A DNA stretch of 64,000 nt from Aquilaria yunnanensis. Lineage: Eukaryota; Streptophyta; Magnoliopsida; Malvales; Thymelaeaceae. Each line of letters starts with the position of its first letter. Within the stretch, counting starts at the first letter, position 1. The stretch covers positions 51,553,501-51,617,500 of the forward strand of contig CM077595.1 of NCBI GenBank assembly GCA_039654915.1, given 5' to 3'. Below the pieces are notes generated by a model. That model was given only the letters and a program-made list of their open reading frames with translations. It had not been told where the DNA came from and searched no databases. This document shows, piece by piece, positions 11,335 through 22,634 of this stretch. A program made the translations under genes and the position numbers.

Positions 11335-14173
11335 CTTGGCACACCAAGATCCTTTTAAGGTAGGATTTGAGCTCATTGAGCTAACTCTAGCTTGAACAGC
11401 TATCTAAGGCAGCTAGAAGTAGCTCCCTTTAGCTCAAGTTAGCTTATATCAGCTCACTGCAGCTATAAGTAGCTCAGAGTAGCTGGACTTCAGCTCAAGT
11501 CAGCTCACTTCAGCTATAAGTAGCTCAAAGTAGCTGGACTTCAGCTCAAGTTAGCTCAAGTCAGCTCAAGTCAGCTCACTTCAGCTATAAGTGGCTCAAA
11601 GTAGCTGGACTTCAGCTCAAGTTAGCTCAAGTCAGCTCAAGTCAGCTCACTTCAGCTTCTGGTAGCTGAGTGTAGCTGGACTTCAGTTCACTTCAGCTGA
11701 GAGCAGCTAACTCCAGCTCAAGGTCAGCTCTAGGAGCTGGACCTCAGTTCATGGTGCTTGGTTGGAGCTCAAAGGAGCTCAATGGTGCATAAGTAGCATA
11801 GTGAGCTAGCTTTGTGCCAGCTCACCTTGCTTTTAGCTCATAACCACCAAGAGACACACCTTTTGTGTAAAGGTATGTCTCTTCATCAAAAGAGATGACT
11901 ATTGGCTAAAAGAACATGTCCTTAATTGAAAAGACATGTATATTCGGCCATAAGGTAGTTATGGGGTGGTTATAGGCCAAAAGAAGTGTTCCTTGGCTCT
12001 AAAAGACATGTATTTTCGCCCATAAGGTAGTTATGGGTGGTTATAGTGTTGGGTTTCGGGAGCCAAACAGCGCAGCAGAATTTAACCGAAACCCTCCAGG
12101 ATCCAAGTGAAACGGGGTAAACCGGGTGTTCGAAAATTTCATACCTAATTTTTGGTTGAGATCTCTCACTCAACTGTAGAGTCGAATCACAAAACCTGAA
12201 CAGTTGACGTGTTGAGGCTCTCTATGGTATCCACACGAGCCTCTCGGGATCACCACGCTTCCACCACGTCCCGGCAAATGCGTTTCTCTTGCGCTCGCAG
12301 TGCTAGCTTGCGTCCTCCAAGGAATTGCAAGAGAAGAGTGCGGCTGTCCTTTTGGGAGGCTAGGGCAAGGAGACCTGCGAATTTCTCGCTTAAAAGTTGT
12401 ATTTATAGTGAGACTCAACTTCCAGGCCTAATGGGTTTCAAAGCCCTAATCCAATTAGGATTTAATTTCGGGCTTAATAATGGCTCAACTCCTTGGCCCA
12501 TTATTAATATGAAATTAAAGTGAAACCATAACCCAAATTATTAGCCCATGCACTCTAATGATCCAAATAGCTCTATGTGTGCGACCCAATAGGCTCTTGC
12601 CATGTTGGCAATGATCATAAATCACATTTATGATCATAAGCAATGAGCGGTGTCTAGCAACACATCATTGCTACCCAAGTGACAAGATTGTCGGTGAATT
12701 GACTAAACCTTTATGATCATCACCGATATATGCCATTGTCCCTTTGTCCAAGATATCAAGACTAAGCACGAGACATGGAATGTGTCACTCTCGTATAGCC
12801 CAATCTTTGGTTTCTTGATTATCGAGTAGACCAACTTAAACTGACGACATTGATATCATATATCAACTCATCGGAGCATGGCCATGCATTTTCTAAGTCT
12901 CACTCTATCAAGGGGCCCAAAGATATCACTCCCGTTACATAGGAGGGACAAATCTCATCTTGATCATACAAATCCCTCTGCATGATATGTGACATACCCA
13001 ATGACCTCCTTCAAGTTCACTCAGTTACGAGCAACAAAGGAAAGTATCAAAGTATGTTACTCACATGTAGGGAACCTTGCTGATCTTAGGTCGAAGGACT
13101 ACATATACCATGATCACTATGAGAATCACTTATGACACTCATATAACGATCCATTAAGTGTTCTCATGGTGGGTCGGTCCAGTACACAAGTTCTCCAACT
13201 TGTACCCATATGTAGACTACATATCTCATATTAGTCTCCACATATGCTAGTCATCATGTATTATTGCAACCCGCTCCATAATAATACTAGACTAGGGACG
13301 TTTAAGAATATCATTATTCTAGGGTTACAATTATGTTTATTACGTTACGCAGAAACAAAACAACAAACAAAATTGCTAGATTAATGCATCAATAAAATAT
13401 CATGACTAAATGTGCAAAAATACAATCATCTCATGATTGGCTTTTTGGGCACAACACTAACATATAGGCCAAAGGAAGTGTTCCTTGGCTCTAAAAGACA
13501 TGTATTTTCGCCCATAAGGTAGTTATGGGTGGTTATAGGATAAAGGAAGTGTTTCTTGGCTACAAGACATGTATTTTCGCCACCATACATGACCCTTAGC
13601 CAAAGGAAGTGTTCCTTGGCTTAAAAGACACCTTTCTTGGTGTAAAGGTGTGCCTTTTGGTCATCTATAAATAGCCTTTAGTGGCTGGCCATTTTAAGCA
13701 CGAATTTGCACTCTATTTGCTCCATTTTCTTGAGAAAAAATTGTTCTCCTCCTATTTCCTTTAGAGGCCGAAATATTAAACACTTTTGGAGAGCATTGTG
13801 GGTCGATTTACATAGAGATTGTTCATCTCTATTCAAGCTTCAAGGTGCCCCTCTAAGATCAAGTTCTCCCTCAATTTTTCACCAAAGATAACCAAGAAGA
13901 AAGGTACACATTCTCTCTTGGTTTAGTAGCATGCTAGGTTTGAATTATTTACATGAATGTTCTTAGTAGCATGCTAGGATTTATTTGACACAACATGTAT
14001 GTAAAATTAATATGTTATATAGCATGTTATATCAACTGCATGAATAATATGTTAAAGAATTAGTAGTATGTATATCTATATCCATGTTGAATTCAAATGA
14101 ACAAATATGCATGTGGCATATATATGAGTAAATAACATAAAAGTATGTTATCATAAGATCCTGAAAATCTTCA
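11335..14173 (+). mobile_element. Family K (copia) solo LTR split by a nested S LTR
   Basis: Termini TGTTGG and ATCTTCA lie between perfect TSDs TCCCT (11330-11334 and 14174-14178) in satellite. The LTR is interrupted at 12047-13462 by a family S LTR; without that insert and one TATAG copy it is about 1.42 kb, normal for the family. TATAAATA is at 13666-13673. The AGCT array occupies about 11365-11825. Confidence 0.93.
12047..13462 (-). mobile_element. Family S solo LTR, 1416 bp, TSD TATAG
   Basis: The element is bounded by TG...CA termini (TGTTGGGTTTCGGG ... CACTAACA) and by perfect 5-bp TSDs TATAG at 12042-12046 and 13463-13467. Orientation comes from a TATA box on the minus strand (12400-12407) and from the plus-oriented relative at 18716-20131, which has the identical length. 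The two S copies differ by about 5 per cent over the first 100 bp compared. No internal region is present, so superfamily is not shown. A long U3 followed by a short R-U5 would fit a copia-type LTR, but that is inference. Confidence 0.9.
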
Positions 14174-15747
14174 TCCCTTTCATTCCAAACAAGTTGTTAA
14201 TGTTTCAACTTCATTCCAAACAAGCTATGAATCTTTCCATTTCCTTCCAAACAGGTTATGAATGTTTCTATTTCATTCCAAACAAGTTATGAATTTTTCA
14301 ATTTCATTCCAAACTAGTTGTGAATGTTTCCATTTCATTCCAAACAATTTGTCAATGTTTCCGTTTCATTGCGAAGAAGTTGTGAATGTTTCCATTTCAT
14401 TTGAAACAAGTTGTGAATGTCCTAATTTCATTCCAAACAAGTTGTGAATGTTTCCATTTCATTCCAAACAAGTTTTAAATGTTCCCATTTCATTCCAAAG
14501 AAGTTGTGAATGTTTCCATTTCATTCGAAACAAGTTGTGAATGTTCCAATTTCATGCAAAAGAAGTTGTGAATGTTTCCATTTCATTCTAAACAAGTTGT
14601 GAATGTTTCCATTCATTCCAAACGAGCTGTGAATATCCCCCATTTCATTCCAAATTAGTTGTGAATGTTTCCATTTTCTTTCCAAACAAGTTGTAAATGT
14701 TTCCACTTCATTCCAAACAAGCTTTGAACATTCCAAACAGGTTGTGAATGTTTACATTTCATTCCAAACACGTTGTGAATGTTTCCATTTCATTGCAAAG
14801 AGGTTGTGACTATTTCCATTTCATTCCAAAAAAGTTGTGAATGTTTCCATTTTATTCGAAACAAGTTGTGAAAATTTCTATTTCATTCGAAACAAGTTGG
14901 GAATGTTTCCATTTCATTCCAAACAAGTTGTGAATGTTTCCTTTCTTTCCAAACATTTAGTCAATGTTTCCATTTCATTACAAATAAGTTTTGAATGTTT
15001 CAATTTCATTTTAAACAAGTTGTGAGCGTTCCAATTCACACCAAAGAAGTTGTGAATGTTTCCATTTCATTCCAAACAAGTTGTGAATGCTCCAATTTCA
15101 TTCCAAAGAAGTTGTGAATGTTTCCATTTCATTCCAAACAAGTTGTGAATGTTCCAATTTCATTCCAAAGAAGTTGTGAATGTTTCCATTTCATTCCAAA
15201 CTACTTTTGAAACTTTCCATTCATTCCAAACTAGTTGTGAATGTCCCCATTTCATTCCAAATTAGTTGTGAATGTTTCTATTTTCTTTCCAAACAAGTTA
15301 TCAATGTTTACACTTCATTCCAAACAAGTTCTGAATGTTTCCACTTCATTCCAAACAGGTTGTGAATGTTTCCTTTTCGTTCCAAACAGGTTGTGAATGT
15401 TTCCATTTCATTCCAAGGAAGTTGTGAATGTTTCCATTTCATTCCAAACAAGTTGTGAATGTTTCCATTTCATTCGAAACAAGTTCTGAATGTTTCCATT
15501 TCATTCCAAACAAGTTGTGGATGTTCTAATTTCATTCCAAACAGGTTGTGAATGTTTCCATTTCATTCCAAACATGTTTTTAATGTTTCCATTCATTCCA
15601 AAACTAGTTGTGAATGTCCCCATTTCATTTCAAAAAAGTTGTGAATGTTTTCATTTCATTCCAAACAAGTTGTGAATATTTCCACTTCATTCCAAACAAG
15701 TTGTGGATGTTTCCACTTCATTCCAAACAAGTTTTCCATGTTTCCAC
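14174..15747 (+). repeat. 31-bp satellite block
   Basis: Same monomer and orientation as the block at 2205-11334. It lies between two plus-strand K LTRs, but each LTR has its own TSD and this interior has no primer-binding site or polypurine tract. It is therefore satellite and not the inside of a retroelement. Confidence 0.95.
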
Positions 15748-16920
15748 TGTTGGAATTCTTGGCGCACCAAAATCCTTTTGAGGTAGGATTTGAGCTCATT
15801 GAGCTAACTCTAGCTTGAACAGCTATCTAAGGCAGCTAGAAGTAGCTCCCTTTAGCTCAAGTTAGCTTATGTCAGCTCACTACAGCTATAAGTAGCTTAG
15901 AGTAGCTGGACTTCAGCTCAAGTCAGCTCACTTCAATTATAAGTAGCTCAAAGTAGCTGGACTTCAGCTCAAGTTAGCTCAAGTCAGCTCAAGTCAGCTC
16001 AAGTTAGCTCACTTCAGCTATAAGTGGCTTAAAGTAGCCGGACTTCAGCTCAAGTTAGCTCAAGTCAGCTCAAGTTAGCTCACTTCAGCTTCTGGTAGCT
16101 GAGTGTAGCTGGACTTCAGTTGACTTCAGCTGAGAGCAGCTAACTCCAGCTCAAGGTCAGCTCTAGGAGCTGGACCTCAGTTCATGGTGCTTGGTTGGAG
16201 CTCAAAGAAGCTCAATGGTGCATAAGTAGCGTCGTGAGCTAGCTTTGTGCCAGCTCACCTTGCTTTTAGCTCATAACCACCAAGAGACACATCTTTTGTG
16301 TAAAGGTATGTCTCTTCATGAAAAGAGATGACTATTGGCTAAAAGAACATGTCCTTTCATCCAAAGGAAGTGTTCCTTGGCTTAAAAGACACCTTTCTTG
16401 GTGTAAAGGTGTGCCTTTTGGTCATCTATAAATAGCCTTTAGTGGCTAGCCATTTTAAGCACGAATTTGCACTCTATTTGCTCCATTTTCTTGAGAGAAA
16501 ATTGTTCTCCTCCTATTTCCTTTAAAGGCCGAAATATTAAACACTTCTTGAGAGCATTGTGGGTGGATTTACATAGAGATTGTTCACCTCTATTCAAGCT
16601 TCAAGGTGCCCCTCTAAGATCAAGTTCTCCCTCAAGTTTTCACCAAAGATAACCAAGAAGAAAGGTGCACATTCTCTCTTGGTTTAGTAGCATGCTAGGT
16701 TTGAATTATTTACATGAATGTTCTTAGTAGCATGCTAGGATTTATTTGACACAACATGTATGTAAAATTGATATGTTATATAGCATGTTATACCAATATG
16801 TAAATAAATTAAAATAATACTTGCTTATATTCATGTTGAACTCTATGAAGAAATATGCTTGTGGCATATACATGGGTAGATAACATAAGAGTATGTTATC
16901 ATGAGATCCTGAAATCTTCA
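15748..16920 (+). mobile_element. Family K (copia) solo LTR, 1173 bp, TSD TCCAC
   Basis: Termini TGTTGG and AATCTTCA, with perfect TSDs TCCAC at 15743-15747 and 16921-16925. It is shorter than its relatives because the tandem segment of about 71-bp units between the AGCT array and the TATA box is missing: the sequence passes from GTCCTTTCATCC almost directly to CCTTGGCTTAAAAGAC. TATAAATA is at 16427-16434. Confidence 0.93.
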
Positions 16921-18029
16921 TCCACTTCATCCCAAACAAGTTGTGAATGTTTCAATTTCATTCGAAACAAGTTGTGATTGTTTCCATTTCATTCCAAACA
17001 AGTTGTGAATGTTTCCATTTCATTCCAAACAAGTTGTGGATGTTCCAATTTCATTCCGAACAGGTTGTGAATGTTTCCATTTCATTCCAAACATGTTTTT
17101 AATGTTTCCATTTCATTCCAAATAAGTTGTGAATGTTTTCATTTCATTCCAAACAAGTTGTGAATATTTCCACTTCATTCCAAACAAGTTGTGGATGTTT
17201 CCACTTCATTCCAAACAAGTTTTCCATGTTTCCAGGTCATTTCAAACAATTTGTGGATGTTTCCACTTTATTCCAAACAAGTTTTCCGTGTTTCCACTTC
17301 TTTCCAAACAAGTTGTGAATGTTTCCATTTCATTCGAAACAAGTTGTGAATGTTCCAATTTCATTCCAAACATATTGTGAATGTTTCCATTTAATCCAAA
17401 CAAGTTTTGAATGTTTCAATTCATTCCAAACAAGGTTTGAATGTTTCAATTCATTCCAAACAAGGTTTGAATGTTTCCATTTATTCCAAACTAGTTGTGA
17501 ATGTCCCCATTTCATTCCAAACAATTTGTGAATGCTTCCATTTCATTCCAAACTGGTTGTAAATGTTTCCATTTCATTCCAAACAAGTTGTGAATGTTTC
17601 CATATCATTCCATATAATTTGTGAATGTGTCCATTTCGTTCCAAAGAAGTTGTGAATGTTTCCATTTCATTCCAAACAAGTTATGAATGTTTTCACTTCA
17701 GTCCAAACAAGTTTTGAATGTTTCCATTTAGTTCCAAACAAGTTTTGAATGTTTCTACTTCATTCCAAACAAGTTGTGAATGTTGCCATTTCATTCGAAA
17801 CAAGTTGTGAATGTTTCCTTTTCATTCCAAACAAGGTGTGAATGTTCCCATTTCATTCCAAAGAAGTTGTGAATGTTCCAATTTCGTTCCAAACAAGTTG
17901 TGAATGTTTCCATTTCATTCCAAACAAGTTGTGAATGCTCCAATTTCATTCCAAACAAGTTGTGAAAGTGTCCATTTCATTCCAAACATGTTTTGAATGT
18001 TTCCATTCATTCCAAACTCGTTGTGAATG
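16921..18029 (+). repeat. 31-bp satellite block
   Basis: Continuation of the array, same orientation. It includes variants with AACAAGG and with repeated TTTCAATTCATTCC forms (about 17400-17470). No gene is visible. Confidence 0.95.
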
Positions 18030-18715
18030 TGATGTGAACCCCGTTGGTATAAAGACCGTGAAACACGCCCAAGATGTTTTTCAAGCTCCACTCCTAATCA
18101 GCCTGTGACTAGAAACGAGAAGTTTGATTTCACCAAGAACACAAGCACACTTGTGCACCAAGGTAGTCCACAAAGAGCAAAAGAAACAAGAAGTATGAGA
18201 ACACCAAGAACACAAGCACACTTGTGCACCAAGGTAGTCGACAAAGGACGAAAGAGAAATTCTCCCCAAAGTAGCAATATTATTTCATGTTAAGGATGTT
18301 GTTTTACAGCCAGAATATATGCCTATTTATAGGCCTAAACTAGGGTAAAAGACTCAGCAAAATTCGCAGCCCAAGTCATCTAGAAAACCTAGTTGCAAAG
18401 GACTCAAGAAAACCTAGTCAAACTAATACTCTAACACACTTTTAACACATGTTTAAGGTGTGCAGCGAATTACCTCTATCCTAAATGACCTAAATCACTT
18501 CCATGGCTTAATTAACATCCTAAATAATGTAAACAAGCAGGAAAATAAAATAAAATACGTTACAACCCAAAATAGTCTTCTCGGGTGGTTCTTCCTTGTG
18601 TCTTCAACTTCAAGCTGAAATTAAAACTTGATGCAGCCATGATTTCTCAAAATTCAAAGCATGAAAGTTATAGCTCTCTGATGCGAACCCCGATGGTATA
18701 ATGATACAATCAAAG

Positions 18716-20131
18716 TGTTAGTATTGTGCACAAAAAGCCAATCATGAGATGATTGTATTTTTGCACATTGAGTCATGATATTTTATTGAGGCATTAATCC
18801 AGCAATTTTGTTTGTTGTTTTGTTTCTGCGTAACGTAATAAACATAATTGTAACCCTAGAATAATGATATTCTTAAACGTCCCTAGTCTAGTATTATTGT
18901 GGAGCGGGTTGCAATAATACATAATGACTAGCATATGTGGAGACTAATATGAGATATGTAGTCTACATATGGGTACAAGTTGGAGAACTTGTGTACTGGA
19001 CCGGCCCACCACGAGAACACTTCATGGATCGTTATATGAGTGTCATAAGTGATTTTCATAGTGATCATGGTATATGTAGTCCTTCGACCTAAGATCAACA
19101 AGGTTCCATACATGTGAGTCACATACTTTGATACTTTCCTTTGTTGCTCGTAACTGAGTGAACTTGAAGGAGGTCATTGGGTATGTCACATATCATGCGG
19201 AGGGATTTGTATGATCAAGATGGGATTTGTCCCTCCTATGTAACGGGAGTGATATCTTTGGACCCCTTGATAGAGTGAGACTTAGAAAATGCATGGCCAT
19301 GCTCCGATGAGTTGATATATGATATCAATGTCGTCAGTTTAAGTTGGTCTACTCGGTAATCAAGAAACCAAAGATTGGGCTATATGAGAGTGACACATTC
19401 CATGTCTCGTGCTTAGTCTTGATATCTTGGACAAAGGGACAATGGCATATATCGGTGATGATCATAAAGGTTTAGTCGATTCACCGACAATCTTGTCACT
19501 TGGGTAGCAATGATGTGTTGCTAGACACCGCTCATTGCTTATGATCATAAATGTGATTTATGATCATTGCCAACATGGCAAGAGCCTATTGGGTCGCACA
19601 CATAGAGCTATTTAGATCATTAAAGTGCATGGGCTAATTATTTGGGTTATGGTTTCACTTTAATTTCGTATTAATAATGGGCCAAGGAGTTGAGCCATTA
19701 TTAAGCCCGAAATTAAATCCTAATTGGATTAGGGCTTTGAAACCCATTAGGCCTGGAAGTTGAGTCTCACTATAAATACAACTTTTAAGTGAGAAATTCG
19801 CAGGTCTCCTTGCCCTAGCCTCCCAAAAGGACAGCCGCACTCTTCTCTTGCAATTCCTTGGAGGACACAAGCTAGCACTGCGAGCGCAAGAGAAACGCAT
19901 CTGCCGGGACGTGGTGGAAGCGTGGTGATTTCGAGAGGCTCGTGTGGATACCATAGAGAGCCTGAACACGTCAACTATTCAGGTTTTGTGATTCGACTCT
20001 ACAGTTGAGTGAGAGATCTCAACCGAAAATTAGGTATGAAATTTTTGAACACCCGGTTTACCCCGTTTCACTTGGATCCTGGAAGGTTTCGGTTAAATTC
20101 CGCTGCGCTGTTTGGCTCCCAAAACCCAACA
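18716..20131 (+). mobile_element. Nest level 4: family S solo LTR, 1416 bp
   Basis: Termini TGTTAGTATTGTGC and CCCAAAACCCAACA. TSD CAAAG (18711-18715) and AAAAG (20132-20136), one mismatch. Without it, the surrounding G LTR reads GATC/AATCAAAGAAGGCAC as in other copies. TATAAATA at 19771-19778 on the plus strand sets the orientation. It is the youngest insertion of the nest by position. Confidence 0.92.
19771..19778 (+). promoter_or_regulatory. TATA box of family S LTR
   Basis: TATAAATA lies about 360 bp before the LTR end and is followed by the presumed R-U5 part. The inverted twin is at 12400-12407 in the other S copy. Role inferred from position. Confidence 0.6.
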
Positions 20132-22634
20132 AAAAGAAGGCACAACTAAGGATGGCAAGGATCTATTGAAGATAATTAGTGGACCATTGACAAGGAAGAA
20201 GGCTAAGGAGCTCACTAGTGCACTTTAAACTTGGATTTTGACAGATTGGCAATGTTCTGGTAGAAAATTCATATCTTGAGTTAAACAAATCCGAATTGAG
20301 TAATTCTTGATTCGTTGGAAAGATAACATCTGGAGCTACAAATCATATGAAGATCATGAAACCCAGTTTTCACGTTAAGGAGGTCCAATTCAGCTTGAAA
20401 GTCACGATTTACGAGTTATCACTGGTTCAAAAGCAGTTGCAGTATTTTGGGAACATCTTTCGATTTAGAAGTCCATTTTGTGTGATTCAAGTGTGGTTTC
20501 GAATCTAAGAAATAGATCTACAACTTTCATGTTCTACATTTTGAGAAATCATGGCTGCATGAAGTTTGAATTTCAGCTTGAAGTTAAAGACACAAGCAGG
20601 AACCACCCGAGAAGACTATTTTGGGGTTTTCATGGCCAATCTTGTATTTATAGTTTATTTTCATTCAAATCCTATTTAGATACATTATTTAGGAAGTTAT
20701 TTAGGCTATGGAATAGTTTTAAATCGTTTTGGACAAGTGGTATATGCTGCATTAATTAAACTTGTTCAAACTAGGAGTTAGAGTCCTAATTTGACTAGGA
20801 TTTCCTGTGTCTTTGTATCTAGGATTCCTAAGGGACTTAGGCTGCGAATTTTTCCTAGTTTTTTACCCTAGTTTAGGCCTATATAAAGGCACATATTCTG
20901 GCTGTAAACACATAGAAAAATTTTGAAATAATATTGCTCTTTGGAGAGGTTTTCTCTTTGGTTCTTTGTGGACTGCCTTGGTGCACAAGAGTGCTTGTGT
21001 TCTTGGAGTTCTATACTTCTCGTTTCTAATCACAGGTTGATTAGGGGTGGGGGTTTTAAACGTAGTCTTTTTGATGTCTTGTGGAGCTTGAATCACATCT
21101 TGGGCACGTTTCATGGTCTTTATACCATCGGGGTTCGCATCATATAAAGACCATGAAACGCGCCCAAGATGTTTTTCAAGCTCCACAAGACATCAAAGAG
21201 ACTGGGTTTGAAGACCCCCACCCCTAATCAACCTGTGACTAGAAACGAGAAGTATAAGAACACCAATAACACAAGCACACTTGTGCACCAAGGTAGTCCA
21301 CAAAGAACCAAAGAGAAAACCTCTCCAAAGAGCAATATTATTTCGGCAATAATCTGTGTGTTTACATCCAGAATATGTGCCTTTATATAGGCCTAAACTA
21401 GGGTAAAAATCTGGGCAAAATTCGCAGCCCAAGTCACCTAGGAAACCTAGTTACAAAGGACTCAAGAAAACCTAGTCAAACTAGGACTCTAACACACTTT
21501 TAACACATGTTTAAGGTGTGCAGCGAATTCCCTTTGTCCTAAGTGACATAAATCACTTCCATGGCTTAAATAACATCCTAAAATAATGTAAATAAGCATG
21601 AAAATAAAATAAATACATTACAAAACAAGATTGGCCATAAAAACCCCAAAATAGTCTTCTCAGGTGGTTCCTGCTTGTGTCTTCAGCTTCAAGCTGAAAT
21701 TAGAACTTGATGCAGCCATGATTTCTCAAAATGCAAAGCATGAAAGTTGTAGATCTGTTTCTTAGCTTTGAAATGACAAGTGAACCACACAAAACGGACA
21801 TCTAAAGCCAAAGATATGCCCAAAATACTGCAACTGCTTCTGAACCAGCGATAATTCGTAAATCGCGACTTTGAAGCTAAATTGGACCTCCTTAACGTGC
21901 AAACTGGGTTTGATGGTCTTCATATGATTTGTAGATCCAGATGTTATATTCCTAATGAATCAAGAATTACTCAATTTTGATCTGTTTAGCTCAAGATATG
22001 ATTTTTCTACCAGAACATCGCGAATCTGTCAAAATCCAAGCTTGAAGTGCACTAGTGAGCTCCTTACCCTTCTTCCTTGTCAATGGTCTACTAGTTATCT
22101 TCAATGGATTATTGCCATCCTTGTTTGTGCCTTCTTTGATCATATCACTCTCTTTCTTAGCTTTGAAATGACGTCTGAACTACACAAAACGGACATCTAA
22201 AGCCAAAGATATGCCCAAAATCTTGCAACTGCTTCTGAATTAGCGATGACTCACAAATAGTGACTTTGAAGCTAAATTGGACCTCCTTACCGTGCAAACT
22301 TCGTTTGATGGCCTTCATATGATTTGTAGCTTCAGATGTTACCTTTCTAATGAGTCAAGAATTACTCAATTCCGATCTGTTTAACTCAAGATATGATTTT
22401 TGTACCAGAACATCACCAATCTTCAACATCCAAGCTTGGCCATCATCTCCATATGATTCCCTCCATGTTCCAGCAGCTCCTTGACAAATTCCAAGTCCAT
22501 TCTCCATGAAGAAGCTTGAAACAAAGGCTTCTGGTGTACTACTGAGCTCCTTCGCTTCCTTCCTTGTCTTTGGTCCACTAGAAACCTTCAATGGGTCCTT
22601 GCCTTCCTGCATTATGCCTTCTTTGATCATATCA

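Larger units (their letters stand above)
18702..21142 (+). mobile_element. Nest level 3: family G solo LTR, opposite orientation
   Basis: A plus-strand G LTR begins TGATACAATCAAAG at 18702 and ends GGGGTTCGCATCA at 21142. Perfect TSDs TATAA are at 18697-18701 and 21143-21147. It is interrupted after 14 bp by a family S LTR. TATATAAA is at 20880-20887. At both ends it abuts the level-2 LTR in inverse orientation, giving short palindromic junctions. Confidence 0.92.
18679..22147 (-). mobile_element. Nest level 2: family G solo LTR inside level 1
   Basis: TGATGCGAACCCCGATGG begins at 18679. After 23 bp it is interrupted; it resumes at 21148 and ends TTGATCATATCA at 22147. Perfect TSDs CTCTC lie at 18674-18678 and 22148-22152, and the level-1 LTR reads continuously across them (...AGCTCTC / TTTCTTAGC...). 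Same orientation as level 1. Confidence 0.92.
18030..22634 (-). mobile_element. Nest level 1: family G solo LTR in satellite
   Basis: A minus-strand G LTR starts at 18030 with TGATGTGAACCCC and stops at 18678. It resumes at 22153 and ends at 22634 with TTGATCATATCA. Flanking TSDs are GAATG (18025-18029) and AAATG (22635-22639), one mismatch. The first part has an internal tandem duplication of about 71 bp (copies from about 18131 and 18202). Its U3 side encodes part of the LTR-borne GPxTRKxAKEL tail on the minus strand (within 22355-22634). Confidence 0.9.

Noticed and set aside
12209..12523. 104-codon frame shared by both S LTRs (also 19655-19969)
   Set aside because: It is antisense to the LTR in both copies, and the similarity is explained by overall LTR identity. 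No domain is recognised.
13706..13891. 61-codon frame after the TATA box of K LTRs (also 16467-16652 and 36853-37038)
   Set aside because: It begins with TTG and not ATG. Conservation is no better than that of the surrounding LTR, and it is absent from other K copies.
11335..16920. A single large element with the K LTRs at 11335 and 15748 as its ends
   Set aside because: The sequence between them is plain satellite without primer-binding site or polypurine tract. Each LTR has its own TSD (TCCCT and TCCAC).
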